Below are positions 26,401-36,373 of a DNA stretch of 64,000 bases, piece by piece. The stretch spans positions 1,550,001-1,614,000 of the forward strand of contig JALQBC010000004.1 of assembly GCA_023375675.1 (NCBI GenBank). Reading direction: 5' to 3'. The position numbers were made by a program, and so were the translations under genes. Position 1 is the stretch's first letter. Every line of letters begins with the position of its first letter. The DNA is from Cytospora piceicola. Lineage: Eukaryota > Ascomycota > Sordariomycetes > Diaporthales > Cytosporaceae. A model generated the notes under the pieces. It was not told the origin of the DNA. It searched no databases and worked only from the letters and a program-made list of their open reading frames with translations.

Positions 26401-28154
26401 ATGCTGGCCTGGGTGCCGTGCAGGCCCTGCTGATGTTCATGTTCATGATTGCCCTGACGATTGTCGGTACGTCAGCGTCCAAGACCATGCTCCGAGGAGC
26501 AATCACTCGTGTGCTCCGCGCGCCCATGTCTTTCTTCGACACTACGCCTCTGGGCCGTATTACGAACCGTTTCAGTCGCGACGTGGATGTCCTGGACAAT
26601 TCGCTGTCGGATGCGATGCGGATGTACTTCTTCTCAGTCGCCTCCATCCTCTCCGTGTTTGCTCTCATCATCGCCTTCTTCCACTACTTCGCCATCGCGC
26701 TGGTTCCGCTGTTCTTCCTATTCGTCTTTGCGACATCGTACTACCGTAATTCGGCCCGTGAGGTAAAACGGTTCGAGTCTGTCTTCCGATCGAGCGTCTT
26801 TGCCAAATTCGGCGAGGGCCTGAGCGGTGTGGCCTGTATTCGGGCCTATGGTCTCAGGGACCGCTTCATCGAGGACTTGCGGTCGTCCATCGACGAGATG
26901 AACGCCGCGTATTACCTGACCTTCAGCAACCAGCGGTGGCTGTCTGTGCGCCTCGACATGATCGGCAACGCCCTGGTCTTCACCACCGGGATCCTGGTGG
27001 TCACCTCGCGGTTCAGCGTGTCGCCGTCCATCGGCGGCCTGGTCCTGTCATACATCCTCTCCATCGTCCAGATGATCCAGTTCACGGTGCGGCAGCTCGC
27101 CGAGGTCGAGAACGGCATGATCTCGGTGGAGCGGCTGCGCTACTACGGCACCCAGCTCGAGGAGGAGGCGCCCCTGCACACGGTCGAGGTCCGGCCCAGC
27201 TGGCCCGAGAAGGGCGAGATCATCTTTGACAACGTCGAGATGTGCTACCGCGAGGGCCTCCCGCTCGTCCTCAAGGGCCTGGACATGCACGTACGCGGCG
27301 GCGAGCGCATCGGCATCGTGGGCCGGACGGGCGCCGGAAAGAGCTCCATCATGTCGACGCTGTTCCGCCTCGTGGAGATCTCGGCCGGCAAGATCACCAT
27401 CGACGGGATGGACATCGCCACCATCGGCCTCAACGATCTGAGGAAGAGGCTCGCCATCATCCCCCAGGACCCCACGCTGTTCCGCGGCACCGTCAGGAGC
27501 AACCTCGACCCGTTCGACGAGCACACGGACCTGGAGCTGTGGTCCGCGCTGCGCCAGGCCGACCTCGTCCCCAGGGACGCGAGCCTGGACCCCCCGTCGC
27601 CGGGGGGGACCGCCGCCGCCGCCGCCCAGGACCCCGGCCGGATCCACCTCGACAGCGTCGTCGAGGAGGACGGGCTGAACTTCTCGCTGGGGCAGCGGCA
27701 GCTCATGGCGCTGGCGCGGGCGCTGGTGCGCGGGAGCCAGATCATCGTGTGCGACGAGGCGACGAGCAGCGTGGACATGGAGACGGACGACAAGATCCAG
27801 GCGACCATCGCGTCGGGGTTCCGGGGCAAGACGCTGCTCTGCATCGCGCACCGGCTGCGCACCATCGTCGGGTACGACCGCATCTGCGTCATGGACCAGG
27901 GGCGCATCGCGGAGCTGGACACGCCGCTGAACCTCTGGGGGCGCGGCGAGGGCGGCATCTTCCGGGGCATGTGCGACCGGAGCGGGATCCGGGTCGAGGA
28001 CATCAGGGGCGCGAGGGAGGGCCTGAGGATCGCCGAGGGGCAGGGCGAGGGCCCCGTCGGGGGCATGGGGAGGGTGAGGAGCTGGGACGACGAGAAGGGG
28101 GAGGGCGGCGGGGGTGGCGCGGTGAGCGAGAAGGAGGAGGAGGAGAGGATGTAA
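23435..28154 (+). CDS. YOR1-like ABC transporter (ABCC/MRP type)
   Basis: Exons 23435-25653 and 25733-28154; the 79-bp intron has GTACGTG, CTAAC branch and TATAG, and splicing restores RACALQQDLDMLPNG. The product is 1,546 aa, near yeast Yor1 (1,477). Layout: acidic/basic cytosolic N-terminus, TMD1 (about 195-590), NBD1 (Walker A GSVGSGKTS about 675, signature ISGGQ about 764, Walker B IILMDDP about 785), TMD2 (about 850-1170), NBD2 (Walker A GRTGAGKSS about 1270, signature FSLGQ about 1389, Walker B IIVCDEATSS about 1411). Known: this family exports drugs, organic anions and lipids across the plasma membrane using ATP. Odd points: a Lys-rich insert (about 350-370) between transmembrane helices, and a GC-rich, Gly/Glu-rich tail. 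ACCATGG is a good start context. It is the first gene beside the AT-rich block. Family certain, substrate unknown. Confidence 0.96.
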
Positions 28155-29419
28155 TGATCCGGGGGCTTCCCGGGTAGGTCGGAGGCGAGGCGGGGGGGAA
28201 GGTGGTGATAATCGGCGCCTACCGGCTGGTCAAAAGGCTAGGATATCGAGCGGGGGGCCTGACGGAGCTTGGCGGGTGCATGTTCTCGGGACTGGCCATT
28301 CTAGGCTCCGTGATGAAGGTGCGGGAGATTGGGGGCCAAGTGAGGACATGATGTCGGGGCGCTGTATATAGATGATGATGATTTGTGGCTTTTCAAAAAG
28401 CATAACGACAATGAGATATAAGAGGATAATGTTTTCTATGCATGAGACGCACTACAGGACCGCCCAGACGGATCTGTCAGGTCCGACTTGACTTCTTCTC
28501 AGCCATGTACGTACGTGCTGATTTGTAATTCAACACACCGCGTCGACGAGTCGGAGCGGAGAGACTCATCGCAGGGCGACCGCACCCACCCTCAACCTCT
28601 TTGAACATGTCGCCATCTTGGGCAGTTTCGTCGTGATGGAACAGGCAGCCATACCTGCTGTCTTGGCCCCTCGGCACCTGGCTTGTCAGAAAAAAAAAAC
28701 TGACAGCCGGCAGCTGAAAAGATTGTCGTTGTGTCACCGTGGAACTAACCAGCCCGTGTATTATATGAAAGTGTGGCTTGCTCACGTTGCAACCCGTGGA
28801 CTTGGTCAAGTTAGGCCCAGATCCGTCATTACACAACATTGGCGACGCGCAGGATAGAAGGCAGGAAGAAAAGGAAAAGGGTATCAACAGAAGACGGTCG
28901 AGTTACACATTGGCCAGGTTCACGTGCGGCATCTGGCATCTGGCAGGTACAGCTTGCAGCCGACAGCCAGCCACGCCCGTCACAATGCTCCCGTCTCTGG
29001 CTCATAGGAGCAGAGGTTTCCAGTGTTGAGACCACAGCCGGGGCAGATAGTAGCAAAGCAGAGACTTCCCACCGGAAAGCGGCAGGTCAAGATAAAAGAT
29101 GTCGTGAAAGCCGACCAAAAAATAAACATTTGCCAAGGCGTGGGTAATCCTATGCCAACACTACTAAAACAAGTACACAGAAGCCGACAATGCCAATGCC
29201 ACAAACCCAGACGAGGTACGTCCCGTGCCTCCCCCCCCCCCTCCTTTCAAAAAACGCCTTTTTAAAAATGCCAGATCATTCCCTCCGGACAAGAGTGTCC
29301 TGACTGTCCTCCTGGGAGCCATCGCACTCCCCAGGCGGCGCCGGCGCATCGCGGAACTCGCCGCTCCACTCGGAAACCTTAGACAGCTTGGTCTCCAGGC
29401 ATGGAGTTGGGCTGTCCAT
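28155..29419. other. convergent 3' intergenic region
   Basis: This region lies between the 3' ends of the ABC transporter (+) and the CSI2-like gene (-). It should hold both 3' UTRs. Short open frames on both strands look non-coding. A C-run lies at about 29229-29242. I see no RNA gene or repeat. Confidence 0.4.
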
Positions 29420-30466
29420 CTAGTACCGCCCGCCGCTCTGCCGGTACGGATGGTTGCCGCTCGTTCTGCGCTCGGGCGTCATCCCCGAGGGCGGGAACAA
29501 CTCGGGGTGGTCGTCAAGGAGATCGTCCAGGAAGGCGCTGGGTGCGCGCCCCGTCGTAGCGTTCAGGTTGATGGTGCTGGTGCTCAAGTTGTTCCGTGTT
29601 CGTTGGGGCCCGAGCGCTGGTGAGTCTGATGGGCTGTGACTGGATATGGCGTGGCCCCGAGAGTCGGGCCGGAGGTTGGTCATGCTGATGGACTGGCCTT
29701 GAGCATCCGCATACTGTGGAGATGCTCCTTGTGCGGCGTAGAAACCAGAAGGTAGGAAGCGCGAGTCTCGGTACGTAGAATTCCTCGTGGGCTCTTCACG
29801 GTGGACAGAGTCTCGGTTCGTAGCCCCAGCAGTCGGCGAGAAGAAGAGGTTGCTTTGCGACGGTGTCGAAGACGGGATGGGGCCCCTCGTTGATCTGCGC
29901 ACACCACGCCCCGTGGAAATGTTAGGCGTCGAATCCTGGTCGCTGTATTTGTAGAAGGGGGCAGTCGGTGCGGAAAATGGAGCCTTGTCGTTTGCGAGAT
30001 GTTGGGCCATTGCGGCCTTCTCGACGGAACGGTGGAGCATGCATGCGACGATTGCGCGCCAGAGCAGGAGGGCGAGGAAGATGGCGCCGAGGATGGCGCC
30101 GACGCAGATGAAGACGGTGCCCTGGGGCACGTTCGACGTCTGCATGTATGGCGCATTGGCTGTGGGAGGCACGGTCGGGGCAGGGTACGTGGGAATGGCA
30201 GTGTCTGCTGCGGCGGTGGTGCCCAAAGTTGGCATGTCCGAGTTGGCGCTGTCGGTAGCACTGAGGCTCGGCATATCGCTGGACGCAGCTGTTGTCGCGG
30301 CGGCCGTGCTTTCGCCAGCGTTGGCCGATGTTGCGCCCTCGGTTGGCATGGCCTCAGTGGCCGTGGCATCATCTGTAGCTGCCAACACCCCAGCAGTGAA
30401 GAGTGACAAGGAGAAGACGGTCGTTAGAAGCAGCGACCGCTTCAGGGAGAGTCGTGACCTCCTCAT
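29420..30466 (-). CDS. single-pass Ser/Thr-rich membrane protein, CSI2-like
   Basis: One exon, 348 aa. Residues 1-30 look like a signal peptide (basic start, then LLLTTVFSLSLFTAGVLA). Residues 31-110 are very rich in Ser, Thr and Ala, suiting heavy O-glycosylation, with a repeated SDMP-type motif around 63-80. One transmembrane segment follows at about 117-142, then HRSVEKAAM and a long, polar, Ser/Asn-rich cytosolic tail. The signal/ST-rich/TM/HRSV layout is that of the fungal CSI2 family, whose yeast member was linked to chitin synthesis and septum formation; that role is only inferred here. It is divergent from FCF1, with a 1.3-kb shared upstream region. That it is a real gene is nearly certain; the family name is less so. 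Confidence 0.8.
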   Translation of the reverse strand: MRRSRLSLKRSLLLTTVFSLSLFTAGVLAATDDATATEAMPTEGATSANAGESTAAATTAASSDMPSLSATDSANSDMPTLGTTAAADTAIPTYPAPTVPPTANAPYMQTSNVPQGTVFICVGAILGAIFLALLLWRAIVACMLHRSVEKAAMAQHLANDKAPFSAPTAPFYKYSDQDSTPNISTGRGVRRSTRGPIPSSTPSQSNLFFSPTAGATNRDSVHREEPTRNSTYRDSRFLPSGFYAAQGASPQYADAQGQSISMTNLRPDSRGHAISSHSPSDSPALGPQRTRNNLSTSTINLNATTGRAPSAFLDDLLDDHPELFPPSGMTPERRTSGNHPYRQSGGRY

Positions 30467-31233
30467 CTTGGCGTGATCTGTTTGGCGACGCGCAAAACCG
30501 GCAGCAATGTTGAACGAACGTAGTTTTCAGAAAGACTCTGGCTGGGTGATGATGGCGGCGACGCAGATGATGGTGTTTCCCAACAGGTAACCGAGGTGTT
30601 TAATCCTCATCCACGGCGTGTTTGCTCGTATTTCCGGGATCCGGGAAAAGGATCTGGGTGGGATTTGCAGGGGCGGCTGTGCAATGCTACTTCCTGTGCC
30701 CCGTAACGCAGGGCAAGGGAGGCCAGACCGGACTAGAAAAGAACGGAGGAGCGCAATGGTATGGTGATCAGGGTGATGCTATAAGTATGCAAAGATGGGG
30801 GCTGGACAGACCAAGACACAGGATAAGCTGGAATCTACTGTTAAAAAGAGTGAATAATCGATGATAAATCCAAATCACAAGTCAAGACCGAAACACAAAC
30901 AAACCCCAGCAAGTTCAAAGTTCAAAGTGGTCCCCTGGCTTGACGAACCGTCACATCATTTTCGGGTCTGTCTGGGGTCGTAATGGAGGGATAGTCAATG
31001 CACAATGGGTGGAAAGGGTAGAAAGAAGTGGAAATGGGTGGAGTCAAGGTTTGGGATCCGCAAGGCCCGCGATGGCTGGATACAAATGTCATACTACACC
31101 AGGCAGGAGGAGAGGCCTATTATCACTGGCGGTTATTACTGGTAGTTGCTGGGTTGTTGGTTGCCCCAGCGCCGGGCAGAGCTACCTAGGTACCCAGAAC
31201 TACTTAGGTACCAAGATACAGTACATACAGCTA

Positions 31234-31261
31234 CGTGCCTCGTGCCTCGTGCCTCGTGCCT
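31234..31261. repeat. minisatellite, four 7-bp units CGTGCCT
   Basis: Four perfect head-to-tail copies, followed by a partial variant (CATG). It is upstream of FCF1 and near the TACCTAGGTA palindrome at 31183. Confidence 0.85.
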
Positions 31262-31550
31262 CATGTCAGCTGATTGATCGTACTTTACTCCTGCATCTGC
31301 ACGTCACATACGAGCGTACCATAGTACTATCTGTACTAAGAAGAATATGGACGAACCGGGACGACGCCTGTAACAAAAGATCGTCGAGGGCTGCGTACTA
31401 AAGTACCTACTGTGTAGGTATCTAATCTAGCAGTCTGGTTGGCTTACACAAGGCCCCCAATGCACAGTCTTCTCTGGAGTGATACGAGACAAGTGCACAC
31501 TGTATACGGATCACACGGACCATCTTTCCCCGCGTCGACCGGTTGGCCCT

Positions 31551-31600
31551 GCCGTTGCCTGCCGTTGCCTGCCGTTGCCTGCCGTTGCCTGCCGTTGCTT
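31551..31600. repeat. minisatellite, five 10-bp units GCCGTTGCCT
   Basis: Five head-to-tail copies occupy exactly 50 bp; the last differs by one base (GCCGTTGCTT). It lies 200 bp upstream of the FCF1 start, probably in its promoter or 5' UTR. Confidence 0.9.
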
Positions 31601-31799
31601 GCCGGTCGCCCCATTATCTTGCCTGCCGTGACATGTAACTGTCAAACTGCCATGGGAATTTTTCCAAACTTCACGATTGTCTTTGAAGCCGAAGTTACAG
31701 CGTAAACCCATCCTCTCTCGACTCGACGTTTCTGCACGCACATAACGCCAATCCCACCAACGAATCGAACTCTATACCCATAAACACCCAGTCGAAGTC

Positions 31800-32621
31800 A
31801 TGGGTGTCGCAAAGAACACCCGAAAGTTCGCGCAAACTAAGCGTGTTATCGGCAAGCGCGATGCCAGGTTGAAGGAGAACAAGGACAAGGCCGACATCGT
31901 CCAGGAGACCAAGAAGAAGGCTACCGCAAATGGAGAGCTTAGTATGTTTCCGAGACCCAAGATGGCCCCCCAAATATCCTCTTCTACGTCGGATTACTGA
32001 CCAGCCTCCAATAACAGTCCGCGAAATCCCCCAAGCGCCCTCGTCTATGTTCTTCCAGGTACGTGCCGTGCCCTGCTCTCCCAGGTTCTGCCATATATGA
32101 GACGAGAATCGTCAACTAACCTTCGAAAACAGCACAACACGGCTCTGGTCCCACCATACCAGGTTCTGGTCGATACCAACTTCCTCTCCCACACCGTCTC
32201 CCGGAAGATCGAGATGCTCGAAGGCATGATGGACGTCCTGTACGCCAAGTGCGAGATCCTGATCACATCATGTGTCATGGCTGAGTTGGAGAAACTGTAA
32301 GAAACCTAACTTCCAAAAAAAATCCACAAGAAGTGTCCTGGTAGCTGACTATGGAAATTTTGCAGTGGGCCCAAGTACCGAATCGCCCTCAGAATCGCCC
32401 GTGACGAGAGGTGGAAGCGCCTGCCCTGCGAGTCTGTCCACACCGGCACCTACGCCGATGACTGCATCGTTGACAGGTGCATGAAGCACCGTATCTACAT
32501 TTGTGCGACAAACGATCGAGACCTGAAGCGCAGGTTGCGAAAGATCCCCGGTGTGCCAATCATGAGTGTTGGTCGGGGCAAATATGCGATCGAGAGACTG
32601 CCGGATGCGCCCTCGACTTGA
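31800..32621 (+). CDS. FCF1: rRNA-processing protein FCF1 (PIN domain)
   Basis: Four exons: 31800-31941, 32018-32058, 32133-32296, 32366-32621, giving 200 aa (yeast Fcf1 has 189). Each intron has standard ends (GTATGT, GTACGT, GTAAGA; all ending AG) and the joined reading matches the family throughout. Visible motifs: basic N-terminus (KNTRKFAQTKR), REIPQ, PPYQVLVDTNF with the first PIN Asp, CVMAELEKLGPKYRIA with the PIN Glu, GTYADDC, ATNDRDLKRR, and IPGVPIMSV near the end. Known: Fcf1/Utp24 is part of the SSU processome in the nucleolus and cuts pre-rRNA at A1 and A2. The acidic PIN residues are present, so activity is expected. Confidence 0.97.
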
Positions 32622-33560
32622 GCCGCTTGACGGAAAAGTCAACCGAATTCGGACGTCGAATACTACCGCTCCCTAGAACGTCGGCTGGGCTGGGCGGGAT
32701 GGAGGTCCAATGGCTAGCACGCCACCGACGTGGCTTTACCGCGCCATTGCGAATATAGGGACCTGGATGACAGTCCAAATAACTCGTTCGAATAGCTTGG
32801 ATTCCCACGAAACATTCGACAAGCCCTGCCCCTAGGCCCATCTGGTGAAACACGCAGATCTTTGGAGGGGTAATACGGGAAAAGGGTCGGGCAGGGACAC
32901 TCGTCACGCTGGTATTACACCTCAGCAAAAAATATGGCGCGAACCATCTCGAGAGGGCTCGATCGGACGTGGAAAGGAAGAGACCTCGCTGTGGGAAGGA
33001 TTCACAAGACCATGCCCATCTCATACACATCCATGATGTGGGTGTTGCTTGCGGATGATTAGGGGAACAGATTGGCGGAATACTGGCAAATGTTCAGTAT
33101 TACTATCTTTTTTTACTTACTTGAATACCCAGGTAGCAATTCATTTTCAACCAAAATGAGAATGCCTCTTTCCTACCTATGTGTATGCCATTGTCTTTGG
33201 CCGCATGGCTTACTAATAAGCCAGCACAGGGACCAACGGCAGCCGACAGGCAGCGATATGACATACGTTTCTTTCAGGGGCCCGCTTACTTTCAAGTCAT
33301 AAAATGCGTAACATCGGATCGATACTATGAAGCCACCAAGTACGCTTTCCTGCCGTTATTTTCGAAAGCTCCCTTGTTCGGGATAGCCTCTCACCTGTGT
33401 AACAATATGTACATATCCACCAACCAATACCTCCGTCACCTTACCTAGCTACCCAAACTACCCGCCCGAGGCCTACAAGGTGTTGACTGGATCAGTAGCT
33501 GAGTCACACGGGGTCTCACAGCATCTCTTTGTGAAGAAAAGAAAAAGTTCATAAATTAAA
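32622..33560. other. intergenic region between FCF1 and the Zn2Cys6 gene
   Basis: It contains the FCF1 3' UTR and the promoter of the next gene, both on the plus strand. Open frames here are short and without protein-like character. I see no RNA gene or repeat of note. Confidence 0.4.
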
Positions 33561-33724
33561 ATGAACCAAGCACCAGCAGGGGCAGGTGCTCCTCCTCCCA
33601 AGCGGACGCGGGTTGTCCTCTCGTGCGCGCCATGCCGGAACTCCAAGCAGAAGTGCGACCGGTCGGAGTAAGTAACGACAAATCCAAATCTTTTCTACGG
33701 ACTTCTGCCGCCACACGTATCATC

Positions 33725-33758
<34 letters not shown>

Positions 33759-36373
33759 GGAACCCCCTAGCCCAAGCCTAGTTGCCAGCCACAAAGTAAC
33801 CTTGCCCCACAGGCCATGTTCCAACTGCCTCAAGAAGTCCCGGGCAGACCTCTGCCTCTACACTCCCAAGCCCGGCAAGAATAGGCCCCCAAAGTCCATG
33901 GCCGCCCGGCTCAGGAGGCTCGAGGGCATGGTCCGGGAGATGATCGACGAGGAGGGCAACGTCAAGACGCAGCAGCAGCAGCAGCAGCCAGTCCATAGGG
34001 GCGCGGATGAGGGAGCAGCATCCGGGGACGCGGTTGCGGCGGCAGCGGCCGCAGTGAACTATCCTTCGACAACGGCTGGCCAGGTTGTTCAAGCCAACGG
34101 CGCACGGGGAAGGAGTACGACTTACGTGGGGGCCACGCACTTCTTGGCCATGTTGGACGATGTACGTATTGCGCATTGCCCTGTTGCGGCCCTTGACTCC
34201 ACTCTTGCTTGACTTGGGGAGAAGTACTGAGCACCCGACTCGCAGATCGAGGATCTCAAGAGCTTCTTCGACGACGATGACGAGGAAGCAGCAGATGGGG
34301 GCTCTCCAGAACACTTGATATCGGAGTTGGATGCCCCCGAGATGTTGGTCATGAGCACAGCCTCGCCGAGGAGCAGACAGGACCTCCTGGGTCTGCTTCC
34401 GCCGAGGAATATCGCTGATAAACTCGTCATACGGTACTTCACTGCCAATACCACTTCGCAACATATCATACACAAACCCACATTTGTCAAGAAGTACAAC
34501 GATTTCTGGCTCAACACACATTCACCTACCGTAGACATGGACTGGTTTGCCCTGCTCTTCATGGTCTTCGCCCAGGCTATATTTTTCAGCCACTTCAACG
34601 CATCCAATGAGCTGGCCAGTGACTGTCTGCCTTTGACGCCCATGCAGAAATTCAGACAATACCGCGCCGCGGCAGGCTGGGCCTTGACATCGACCTCCAA
34701 CGGGCGCCACGGCTACTCCGCTCCGGCAACGTCAACATGCGCCCCCTTTCTAATGTACGTGGAAACAGACTTCCTCGCCAACCGCCCCAGCCAGGTGAGC
34801 ACCTACCTGCTGAGCTCTGTCTGCATCCGCATCATGCTGAAGCTAGGGCTGCACCGGGACCCATCTAAGCTGCCCGGGGCACAAATCACCCCATATGACG
34901 GGGAAATGCGCCGCCGGATCTGGAACTTGGCAATTCAGATCGACCTGATGATCAGTTTCCACCTGGGCCTCCCGAGTATGATCCACGGGATCGAAAGCGA
35001 CACATTGCCACCGAGGAATTTGATGGACGAGGACTTCGGCGAGAACACTGAAGAGCTCCCACCAGGGAGACCAGAACAGGACTATACCCACATGACCTAC
35101 CCAATATTCAAGGCATCGATCTGCAAGCTGTTTGGGTTCGTGGTGAGAATGGCTCATGCGCTGACGTCGCCGACGTACGCGGAAGTCTTGGAACTCGACA
35201 GGCAGTTGGAGCAGACGTACGCCGCGGTACCAATCTTCATGAGGGTCAGGCCACTCGAAGATCGCTTGATGGACCCGCCGTTCCAAATAATCCAGACATA
35301 CGGTATTGCATCATTGTACCAGAAGTCACGTTGCGTACTACATCGACGGTTTCTGGTCGAGAAAGAGCCGCAGAAGGAGCACGAGTATTCTCGACGGACG
35401 TGCTTGCTGGCTGCGCTGGCGTTGCTGGAGTATCAGAACTCCATTTTCGAAGCGACGAAGCCGGGTGGTATGCTCGAACATATCGGCTGGTTCATGTTGA
35501 CTCTCGGAATACACGATTTTCTGCTGGCTGCAATGATCGTTTATCTTGTCGTCCAAGACGACAGGTACAACGAGGTCGGCGGAGACTTCGACTGCACGCA
35601 AAGAGACACTGTCCTCCCAAACAAACAGCGACTGATGGATGCTTTGAAGAGGTCGTATCGTGTATGGGTTGAGGTCGGCCCAAACAATCCGGCAGCAAAA
35701 AAAGCGCCGGTGGTGCTTGAGCCCATGTTTCGAAAGATCGAGAGAACTTGTGCTGCAAGAGGGGAGCCAGTTTCGATGTTCGACGTGGTACAGTCCCAGT
35801 CGTCGACGAAGCCCTGGGATCTGGCGCTCGTGGGCAACCTGATGATAAGTGGTAAGTCACTCTTGAAAAAGGCCCATTTATCCATGGCGATTTCCTTCGT
35901 ATGTTCGCTTAAACGGGGCGTGATGCTGAATTGACATGTCCAGGGTCGATGTCTGGTCCAAGTACAGGCGACATGTCGACAGGACCCCAGGCCCCCCTAA
36001 CGAAAGATGGGTTTGTGGAACCCACTCGCTCACCAAACTCCAACATGGAAGCCGCATGGCTGCCAGATGAAATGGCTGGCATAGACTGGGTAAGCTGAGA
36101 GAACCACACCATCCCCATTCTTGACATAACGGTGCCATAACGCGTGCCTTGCAATAGCTGGCCGTCACTCGAGGACTGCAATCGATATGCTGACAACAAG
36201 GGAACGGATAGGATTCTCTTGAGAGCGCCATGCGGGCCAATGCCACTGTTGGTGCGTCCATGATGGACCAATGGATAGGAAACGACATGTCGGTCGACCA
36301 CCAAAATATCAGCTTTATGGAACCGGACTTTATGGACGAAACCTTCAATCAGGGGTTTGAAAACAGCTCTTGA
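33561..36373 (+). CDS. Zn2Cys6 fungal-specific transcription factor
   Basis: Five exons: 33561-33667, 33813-34161, 34246-35851, 35944-36089, 36212-36373; all phases fit and the product is 789 aa. The binuclear zinc cluster at residues 22-49 has the spacing C-x2-C-x6-C-x5-C-x2-C-x8-C and is split by intron 1 between the third and fourth Cys. A linker and a short coiled coil follow (MAARLRRLEGMVREM, the usual dimerisation element), then a Gln run, and from about 200 to 600 the fungal-specific middle domain (for example RRRIWNLAIQIDLM and LGLPSMI). The C-terminus is acidic, a likely activation region. The target pathway cannot be told: no co-regulated cluster lies nearby, and the closest neighbour downstream is NMR, 4.5 kb away. 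Confidence 0.93.
33725..33758. repeat. AT dinucleotide microsatellite inside intron 1
   Basis: Twelve AT units (33725-33748) are followed by TT and four more. The repeat lies in the 145-bp intron that splits the zinc cluster codons, so length changes would not alter the protein. Confidence 0.9.

Larger units (their letters stand above)
30467..31799. promoter_or_regulatory. divergent upstream region of the CSI2-like gene and FCF1, with short tandem repeats
   Basis: The region is shared by two divergent genes. It holds four copies of CGTGCCT (31234-31261), five copies of GCCGTTGCCT (31551-31600, the last one base off), and the palindrome TACCTAGGTA (31183-31192) with a one-base variant at 31201-31210. 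No convincing ORF or RNA gene is visible. Confidence 0.5.

Noticed and set aside
27048..28177. Long ORFs on both strands over the ABC transporter 3' end (up to 311 codons)
   Set aside because: Arg/Gly/Pro-rich or His/Arg-rich shadows produced by high GC in third positions of the real frame, which carries NBD2.
31551..31600. Short repeats as a CRISPR array
   Set aside because: The units are directly adjacent without spacers and the genome is eukaryotic.
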